This document shows positions 59,201 through 64,000 of a stretch of DNA of 64,000 nucleotides, piece after piece (positions within the stretch are counted from its first letter, which is position 1; each line of letters starts with the position of its first letter). The position numbers and the translations under genes are program-made. The stretch comes from Deinococcus puniceus (lineage in GTDB: Bacteria > Deinococcota > Deinococci > Deinococcales > Deinococcaceae), in assembly GCF_001644565.1 (NCBI RefSeq), contig NZ_CP011387.1:2154501-2218500 (forward strand). Reading direction: 5' to 3'. A model generated the notes under the pieces. It was not told where the DNA came from. It searched no databases and saw nothing but the letters and a program-made list of their open reading frames with translations.

Positions 59201-62200
59201 CATCGGCTCGGACGGCCTGCGCGTGGCCCTGACCGGCGCAAGCGGCTGGAATGCCCGCCGGGGCTGGCTGGGCAGCTTGCAGGCACGTGGCACACTAGGA
59301 GAAAACAACGCCCTGAACGCGACGCTTAACGGCTCCGGCCCGCTAAATCTGGCGGCCACGCTGCGTACCCCCTTCAATGGACAGCTCCGGACTGCCAGCG
59401 TCACCGGAACCCTGCCCGCCGATCTGCCTTTCCGGCCCGGCGGCACGCTGGATTTGGCCGCGCTGGACGTGGGCGCACTGTGGGGACGCGCCGGACAACT
59501 GGCCCTGACCGGGCAGGCCACGCTGGGCGGCGGCACTTGGAGCAAGCTGGACGCGCAGTTCGCAGGCCGGATAGAGGACAGTGCGGGCGAATTGACAGGC
59601 GATCTGGGGGCCACCTACCGCGCAGGAGACGTTTCGGTGCGGCTGGCCGGAGAGCGCGTGGCGGGCGGCGCGGTGCTGGCGGGCGGCAAGTACGACCTGA
59701 CCTTGCGGGCCGAACCGTTGCGACTGGCACGGCTCTTACCTGTGAATCTGGATATGGACGCCCTCACTTTCGGCGGCACGGTCACGGCAGCGGGAACGTT
59801 GGCGGGCGGGCCATCCAAAGTGACCTTGCGGAATCTGGCGCTGAAGGGTGAGCAGGGCAGCATTCGGGACAGCGGCATCGGGCCATTCAGCCTCTACGGC
59901 AGCGCTTCCTATGTATGGCAGCCGGGCGGCCAAAATGTGCTGGAAGCCGCGCTGGACGGCAGCTTGCGCGGCGGAGTCTTGCAGGCGCGGGGCCAGTTGC
60001 CCGCAGGCGTGCGCGTGACGGCGCGGGACATAGACGCCCGCACACTGGGCGCAGGCGTGCTGGGCGCGGCCCTGAACCTGACGGGCGACCTGACCAACCC
60101 GGCAGTCGCGGGGCAAGTCAGTACGGTGGCCGACGCCTTCGACGCCCGCGTGATCTTGTCCGGGCGGGCACTCAGCCTGAAGGCCAATGCGCGGGCCGAC
60201 CTGAAAGGCAACGCCACAGGCACGCTGTACGCCGAAGCCTCCGACCTGAATCTGACGGCGGGCGCGGCGGGGCTGGAAAGCTTGCAGGCACGGGTTTACG
60301 GGACTGTCGCCAGCGGTGGAAACTCGGCCAAGTTGGACTTGAACGGCGTGTGGCCCGCGTTAGCTGGAACGGCAACTGCTACTGTCGGCGGAGTGGCTCA
60401 GCCCATCACCCTGACCGGAGACGGACGCGGCGGCTACGCCCTCGGCGGCGGCGAACTGGGAGCCGGAAGCGTGACCCTGACGCGCACACAGGGCTTCATT
60501 CCAGCACTGGCCGGAACGTTGCGCCTGACGCCGTTGCCCTTGGTAGGCGGCACGGGCGCGGCCACCGCCGACGTGACTTTGGGCGGCACCCTGACCGCTC
60601 CCACACTGGCGGCCACCCTCACCACCCGTGACGCAGCCCTCAGCGGCGTCACGCTGGCCGATACCACCGGAAGTATCACGGGCACGCTGGCTAACCTGAG
60701 CGGCACACTGGCGCAGGCCGGGGCCACCGTTGCCACGCTGAACGGGCAGACTGTAACTCTGACGGGCCTCACCGCTTCGGTTGCTGGGGCCACTGTGAAA
60801 GCCACAGGCACGGCGGGGTTGAACGGAACCGCCGACGTAAATCTGGTCAGCAGTGGCGCACTGGACGGCAACTTGAAGGCCACATACCGCGCCCGTGCCC
60901 TCTCGCTGGACGGGACACTAGCCGCGCAAGGCGTGACGGCGGCGCTGAATCTGGACGCCGATCCCTTCACCGGCTGGCACGGCACCGCCCGCCTGACCGG
61001 TGGCCCCGCCGGAGTGCTGACCCAGCCCGCCACCCTGACCCTCAGCGGCCCATTTGCCCACCCGCTCGCCACCGGAGACGCCGGACTGCTGGGCGCGGGG
61101 GCGAAGATTGTCGCCAGCAGTACGGGCGTGCAGGTGCGTCTGGTAGACGGCCCCGGAGCCACCGCCAGCGGAGCCATAGAACTGCGGCCCAACGCGGCGG
61201 GCCAGTGGCAATGGCTGGGAGCCACCAGCCTGACCCGCCCCGAACTCAGCCTGAGCGTCACGCCTTCTGGCCCGCTGGCCGACCCCAATCTGGTGCTGAG
61301 CCTGCGCCGGGGCGAGTGGCGGGCCAGCGGCACAGCCAGTCTGCGGGCCGCCGATCTGAACGTCAGCGACGGTCTGAAGGATGGCCGGATCACTTGGACA
61401 GACCAGACCGTGCGGGCCGACTTGCCGGGCCTCGACCTCTCGCGCTTGGGAATTAACCTGAGTGGGACGGCACTCACAGGCCGCGTGACCGCGCAAGGGG
61501 CCATCAGCACCGATACCCGCGACGGCCAACTGACGCTGAATATTCAGGACGTGACCACCGACTACGAGGTGCCGTATCTGGGCCTGAAGGTGAACGGCGA
61601 CGTACAGGCCACCGTAAATCTGACCGCTGGAAAACCCACTGTGCAGGCGAGCGCCACCTTGCCCGCCGGAACCTTGACCCTGAACGCCCAGCAGACCGAC
61701 AAGAACTGGACAGGCCGCCTGACCGGATCGCTGGCGCAGGACGGCGGCACACTGGCCCTGAACGTGGGTGCAGACGCGGCGGGCCTGACCGGAAACGTGA
61801 CAGTCACGCGCTACCCGGTGTCGGGCGCGGGCCAGAGCGTGCGAGTCGACGGCACGGTGGCGCTGGGCGGCCAGACCTTCAGCGCCAACCTGACCGCCGC
61901 CAACGACATGGGAGAAGCCCGCGTGATCGGTTCGGGCGGGCTGGCCGACGTGGTGCCTGCCCTGAGCAGCGTGCTGGCCGTGCGTCCCACCGATCAGGGC
62001 TACAACCTGCGGGCCACGCTGGACGCCGTAGAACTGAAAGAACTGGCGATTGCACCCGCCTTGTCGGGCCGGGTCAGCGGCGAGGCCAACATCAACGACG
62101 GTGGCGGCACTTTTGTAATTCGCAGCGCAGGCCTGACGCTGGGGCCGAAGACCCTGCCCGCCCGTATAGAAGGCACGCAAATTGGCGGCGACTGGCGCAT

Positions 62201-64000
62201 TCGCGGCTTTTTGGGCGAATCCGACCTGTTCGGCGGCCTCAGCGGGGGCGAACTGTTCGGAAACGTGACGCTGAAATCCTTCCCCGTAGGCGCAATCGTG
62301 GGCGCACTGGTGGGCAACAGCCCCGGCGAGGGCATCGTGACCGGAGTGGCCCGCTTCCGGGTTCCGGTGGCCGACCCGCTGGCAGGCACCGCCACCGTGG
62401 TGGCCGAACGAATCCGCGTGAGTGCGACCAGCGGCACAGGCGAGGGCCGCATCACCGAAACGCTGCTGGGTTCCGGCACACTGGATTACGCGGCGCGGGA
62501 ACTGCGGAACGTGAATATCCAGTTGGCCGGGGCCGGAACGTGGAATGTGCGCGGAGCCTTCAGCCGCTCCAACGTGGGCCTGACCGCGCAATTCACCAAC
62601 ACGACCTTTACCCCGGTGCTGGTGCTGGTGCCCGCCATTGCCGACCTTGACCCTAGCCTGAAAGGAACCCTGACCCTAGAGGTGGCCGGAACCTATGACC
62701 GCCCGCGTGGACAGGTGCGGGCCAGCAACCTGAGTGGCACGTTGGCGGGCCTGAGCCTGCAAGTGCCGACCTTCTCGGGCGATCTGCCAGATTCGGGCGC
62801 ATTTACAGCCAGCGGGCGCGTGCTGACGGGCGGCGTGGTGGGCAGCGACGGCACCCTGAACGCCAGCGGCCAACTGACGTTGGGCGACCTGAGCCAAACC
62901 CGCGTGCGCTTTGAAGGGCTGCTGGCCCCACAAGCACTGGGCGCACTCCCCAACACCACCGTCACGCTGGCGCAGGCCACAAGCGGCTGGACGCTGGACG
63001 CCCAGAGCCGCAGCACCAACCCTGTGACCGGAACCGGAACCCTGAGCCTGACCGGACAGATTGCGCCGCGCTGGGACTTGGCCCTGAGTGCCCGCAACTA
63101 CAACTTGCCGTTGGCGGTCATTTATGCCCGCGAGAGCGCGCTGAATGCCGACCTGCGTGCGGTGGACGACGGAACCCTGATCCGCGTGAGTGGGGCCGCC
63201 GACTTTCTGCGCCTGACGCTGGGGCGCGTGGGGGCCACCGCCACCATTCCCGCACCGGGTCAGACCACCACCGAGGGCGGCAGCGGCGCGAACGGGCGCA
63301 CCACCGACAGCTACGCGACCCCGCTGCCCGACATCTATTCCACCTTCCCCGAACTGGGCCGCGATCCCAACGCACCCGCCCCCGCTCGCCCCTTCCTCCA
63401 GCGCCTCGTGCTGGAAGACATTCCGGTTCGCGCCCCCAACGGCATCCGGGTAGACGAAGCCCTCGCCCGCGCCGAATTTGGCGGCTCCTTGGTGGTGTCG
63501 GGGACGGGCGCACAACCGCGCATCACGGGCGACATCACGTCTCAGCGCGGCAGTATTTTCCTGCGTGAAAACGAATTCGCCATCCAGAGCGGCCTCGTCA
63601 GCTTCACCGGTCAGAGCCTCTTTCCGACCTTTGCGATTCTTGCCAGCGGCAACGTGCAGGCCAGCACCACCGGGCAGCGCGTGCCCGTGACGCTGGACGT
63701 GAAGGGCGAATTCCGCACCCTCGCCAGCGGAGCCAGCACGCTTGACCTGACCACCGCGCTGCGCTGCACGGCCAACGCCGGGGGCACGGGCAGCAGCGAA
63801 TGCACCGATCCCGCCACCACGCAGGCCTACAGCGAGGCGCAACTGTACGCGCTTGTCGCCACAGGCGTGCCCAACCTAGAAACGCTGCCCGGCAACCTGA
63901 CCGCACTGGGGGCCAGCGCCCTGCAAACCGCGCTGAACATCTTTGTGCTGGGAGAAATAGAGCGCAACGTGGCCCGCGCCCTCGGCCTGGACGTGTTCCG
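53244..64000 (+). CDS. Giant TamB-like (AsmA/DUF490) envelope protein, 3' end beyond window
   Basis: Open frame of about 3,585 residues to the window end from GTG at 53244 (GTG at 53235 also possible). One N-terminal transmembrane anchor (about 29-50; WPWVLLAIFLVLMAVVTL) is followed by thousands of residues of regular beta-strand repeats rich in G, L, T, N and A, the pattern of AsmA/TamB beta-taco proteins that bridge the envelope and move phospholipids or assist outer-membrane assembly. The last 200 residues visible carry the C-terminal TamB (DUF490) signature (ARAEFGGSLVVSGTGAQPRITGDI and GSIFLRENEF). E. coli TamB has about 1,260 residues. Contains a tandem duplication of about 1.08 kb at 56440-58580. 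Confidence 0.9.
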   Translation, partial: MTDGSEPHLPDPALPPQQGDPKPSPRRRRWPWVLLAIFLVLMAVVTLTPRLLGGLILSRLGDDLQITADRTGGPLWSPTLSGATVKLPGIEGTAARAGVTVAGVDLASRTVKLNVAVQDATVNLKLQELLRGGGAAGEGGWKVVLGGLDVNNARVNVNGEGVNIPNGSFRVEQGENGALAVKGRTTEGELNADVQVSQGKDGNIFGLNLDADARVLNHYWPGVTAGRITGRYVLNDGPIRGDLKVTDAALRVPQAKFVTVNNVNGTATHRGDRVDLKLAGRGWNGPVNAVGAVDLKAQNWSVTADADPTVAGLAKAFGTTGTGNLNLRVTAGGWSTVRVKAYAKGAGQVAGVPFRDANVEYTLLTEDGNSAGQTNDLAFSVKTALAGNQAITGRWALGRTGSAEVQGTLAGQPLTLAAKIDAQNVLTLGGTALGGPARGSFDLKTQAIDAVLNPEVSGVGARVALTGKPSDLRAAISGGTVGPFELAGTAQLNAQGLTADLQSGQGMAAGAIALKLDREFKGTWSAQNLSGAGITLGGEGQLDATGGDLTGTLTAGLPGLTAPLTGPLNLNYVRQRGTFEPGNQRLTWNGDTFGLSARNLAVAGGVTVNGDLNVTTALKATGNLTARGNGFDVTATARGDTASLRGVLGTAGNRVTVLADTQLSAGFLTDARIEGADIAGTVSVQDGLRFSLTTANAAGRRDTARGVIDGSNWDATGRVNLAALRPLLPALAEQGLDGTLDLALAGLGGSARVNASAAGAGVSGTLQRNGQGARQPITADLNVTYPSVRAQLAGRVFPNVQVSGSGTYRNGTDAPQTLSAVLAGEYGNLNARLTGRTGPLSFSGVTIPAQAVNLTGTVTPNLTAAGTWGNLNVTYDARTGLARVTGRQTLTALGQTGTVQGRATWGPGRSTDAGGSQTFRGAVEASGVLDQYTVALSGPWDSLNVRLSDGEGLRASGKASLPSGRYDVDLRGPIAGGTAAGGLFIDGNVTGTGTEPRGTVNVFDGAGGSASVSLRGFSDLDLRARGLTLGGQKLYGDLSARNNVLSGVIDAGPFRLTAAGGRVRAVGEFVGQSVIASGKLTLPATVSDLNVRVNGPYLSANATGSVSDLRGTVRLNAQSFGPAGVRVSIPAQVLPLNASLTGARANIGGLTFLGGDWSGAANLRYVLSTAANSTPGQLRLEGNGPQLLAIPSGPVAGRVTVLPSIGGTLSASLSPALPFLPEAVRKEIVPGRLVAQISAAGAVLTTTGTRYLNDPLNLSARVGWKNGVTASGTLIHPGSRIPVRYDGRDLTLDSLVLNARALQPVLPGLTGTLTASLTVPKLDFAQADGRARVNLALGGQRADGLVSLRRGQLGADLTSTLAGLNLRVRGPLYPQADAVLNIDGVRGTLTGSAADTLNLRAAGDFQGQALDLTASAAGLTGKGQIKVAGNVAGQSINASGTLVSGVLSGLNLRVSGPYLSANASGDLSTLRGLVRLNAQSFGPAEARVSLPAQVLPLTASVSTGRVNVGGLGYAGGQWNGAANLRYGFGSTPGTLQLVGNGAQLLALPSGPVAGRVTVLPTIGGTLSASLSPALPFLPEAVRKEFVAGRLIAQLSATGAALTTDGTRYVGQPLGLAARVNWKNGVTASGTLTHPGSRIPVHYDGRDLNIDGAVLDARALQPFLSGVTGTLSASLSVPKLDFAAASGRAQVNLALGGQRAVGAVTVQRGQVGADLTSTLAGLDVRVRGPLYPQADAVLNVDGVGGTLTGSAAETLNLRAAGVYEGRNLNLTASASNLTTGAASAQLAGTVSGAAVNISLKQNAGKWNTAGSLNVPDLRTLTATNGSGGTAGNLSATIGGTLDNLTLNALGEAAGVRFSAPASYRGGVLRLAGASATLPDLLTVRASGPVFPTLGLSAKATLTDYLPGTYTVQASGSLSKPDVNAQGTLQNAPTGLQAGGSRVTARLLGQDYRLTFVGEPLAGFVRGQLGANALGGLLDSRLALNTSYIGSDGLRVALTGASGWNARRGWLGSLQARGTLGENNALNATLNGSGPLNLAATLRTPFNGQLRTASVTGTLPADLPFRPGGTLDLAALDVGALWGRAGQLALTGQATLGGGTWSKLDAQFAGRIEDSAGELTGDLGATYRAGDVSVRLAGERVAGGAVLAGGKYDLTLRAEPLRLARLLPVNLDMDALTFGGTVTAAGTLAGGPSKVTLRNLALKGEQGSIRDSGIGPFSLYGSASYVWQPGGQNVLEAALDGSLRGGVLQARGQLPAGVRVTARDIDARTLGAGVLGAALNLTGDLTNPAVAGQVSTVADAFDARVILSGRALSLKANARADLKGNATGTLYAEASDLNLTAGAAGLESLQARVYGTVASGGNSAKLDLNGVWPALAGTATATVGGVAQPITLTGDGRGGYALGGGELGAGSVTLTRTQGFIPALAGTLRLTPLPLVGGTGAATADVTLGGTLTAPTLAATLTTRDAALSGVTLADTTGSITGTLANLSGTLAQAGATVATLNGQTVTLTGLTASVAGATVKATGTAGLNGTADVNLVSSGALDGNLKATYRARALSLDGTLAAQGVTAALNLDADPFTGWHGTARLTGGPAGVLTQPATLTLSGPFAHPLATGDAGLLGAGAKIVASSTGVQVRLVDGPGATASGAIELRPNAAGQWQWLGATSLTRPELSLSVTPSGPLADPNLVLSLRRGEWRASGTASLRAADLNVSDGLKDGRITWTDQTVRADLPGLDLSRLGINLSGTALTGRVTAQGAISTDTRDGQLTLNIQDVTTDYEVPYLGLKVNGDVQATVNLTAGKPTVQASATLPAGTLTLNAQQTDKNWTGRLTGSLAQDGGTLALNVGADAAGLTGNVTVTRYPVSGAGQSVRVDGTVALGGQTFSANLTAANDMGEARVIGSGGLADVVPALSSVLAVRPTDQGYNLRATLDAVELKELAIAPALSGRVSGEANINDGGGTFVIRSAGLTLGPKTLPARIEGTQIGGDWRIRGFLGESDLFGGLSGGELFGNVTLKSFPVGAIVGALVGNSPGEGIVTGVARFRVPVADPLAGTATVVAERIRVSATSGTGEGRITETLLGSGTLDYAARELRNVNIQLAGAGTWNVRGAFSRSNVGLTAQFTNTTFTPVLVLVPAIADLDPSLKGTLTLEVAGTYDRPRGQVRASNLSGTLAGLSLQVPTFSGDLPDSGAFTASGRVLTGGVVGSDGTLNASGQLTLGDLSQTRVRFEGLLAPQALGALPNTTVTLAQATSGWTLDAQSRSTNPVTGTGTLSLTGQIAPRWDLALSARNYNLPLAVIYARESALNADLRAVDDGTLIRVSGAADFLRLTLGRVGATATIPAPGQTTTEGGSGANGRTTDSYATPLPDIYSTFPELGRDPNAPAPARPFLQRLVLEDIPVRAPNGIRVDEALARAEFGGSLVVSGTGAQPRITGDITSQRGSIFLRENEFAIQSGLVSFTGQSLFPTFAILASGNVQASTTGQRVPVTLDVKGEFRTLASGASTLDLTTALRCTANAGGTGSSECTDPATTQAYSEAQLYALVATGVPNLETLPGNLTALGASALQTALNIFVLGEIERNVARALGLDVF
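56440..58580 (+). repeat. Tandem 1.08-kb duplication inside the tamB-like gene
   Basis: Two adjacent copies, about 56440-57510 and 57523-58580, in the same frame with a period of 1083 bp (361 residues). Shared landmarks in each: GPYLSANA (offset exactly 1083 bp), RLNAQSFGPA, SGPVAGRVTVLP, LSPALPFLPEAVRKE, HPGSRIPV, RGPLYPQADAVLN. Confidence 0.9.

Noticed and set aside
60918..62591. 557-codon minus-strand frame inside the tamB-like gene
   Set aside because: The plus frame has continuous beta-repeat sequence and a TamB C-terminus; the antisense product is low-complexity Gly/Gln/His.

Overview
The window is about 65% GC, densely coded, and reads as a chromosomal segment of a Deinococcus species. 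This is inferred from several genes. A HucR-type urate-responsive MarR regulator sits divergent to a uricase. A RecD2-type helicase of 708 residues has the length known from Deinococcus. Many start codons have a -10-like hexamer only 6-9 nt upstream and no Shine-Dalgarno sequence, which is the leaderless pattern known from this genus. No rRNA, CRISPR array, insertion sequence or prophage is visible.

Layout. 1-10 kb: the 3' part of glmM, polA, an AT-richer orphan gene, a small helical protein, a PII-like c-di-AMP receptor, a prmA-rsmE operon and a large GAF/HD-GYP c-di-GMP phosphodiesterase. 10-20 kb: proC, exported proteins, the long ribosome hibernation factor hpf, a butyrate-kinase-like gene, initiator tRNA-Met with a textbook promoter, type 2 isopentenyl-diphosphate isomerase (fni), alr and a lipoprotein. 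20-26 kb: sodA, then a metabolic block of an IclR regulator, malate synthase, 5-hydroxyisourate hydrolase, a fused OHCU decarboxylase/urate oxidase and divergent hucR. Together these turn urate into allantoin, and malate synthase can consume glyoxylate derived from allantoin. 26-36.6 kb: a TPR protein, coaE, pyrG, a four-gene minor-pilin operon and recD2. 36.6-46.2 kb: a VWA protein with a duplicated C-terminal domain, a translationally coupled pair of uncharacterised genes with its own consensus promoter, sbcD-sbcC, a small protein and a PIN-TRAM membrane protein. 46.5-53 kb: a heterodimeric ABC exporter, a tRNA Thr-Tyr-Gly-Thr cluster followed by tuf, and acylphosphatase. 53.2-64 kb: a single open reading frame for a giant TamB-like protein that runs off the window end.

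Gene-free stretches carry at least three small dispersed repeat families. These are an element near 15.9, 26.0 and 36.8 kb; a roughly 100-bp hairpin element twice at 40.6-40.8 kb and partly at 52.7 kb; and a CTAAGG/CCTTAG family near 5.5, 25.9, 36.9 and 39.0 kb. The best candidates for undescribed biology are the coupled pair at 39060-40456 with the adjacent VWA protein, the 1.08-kb internal tandem duplication in the tamB-like gene, and the operator cluster ahead of malate synthase.
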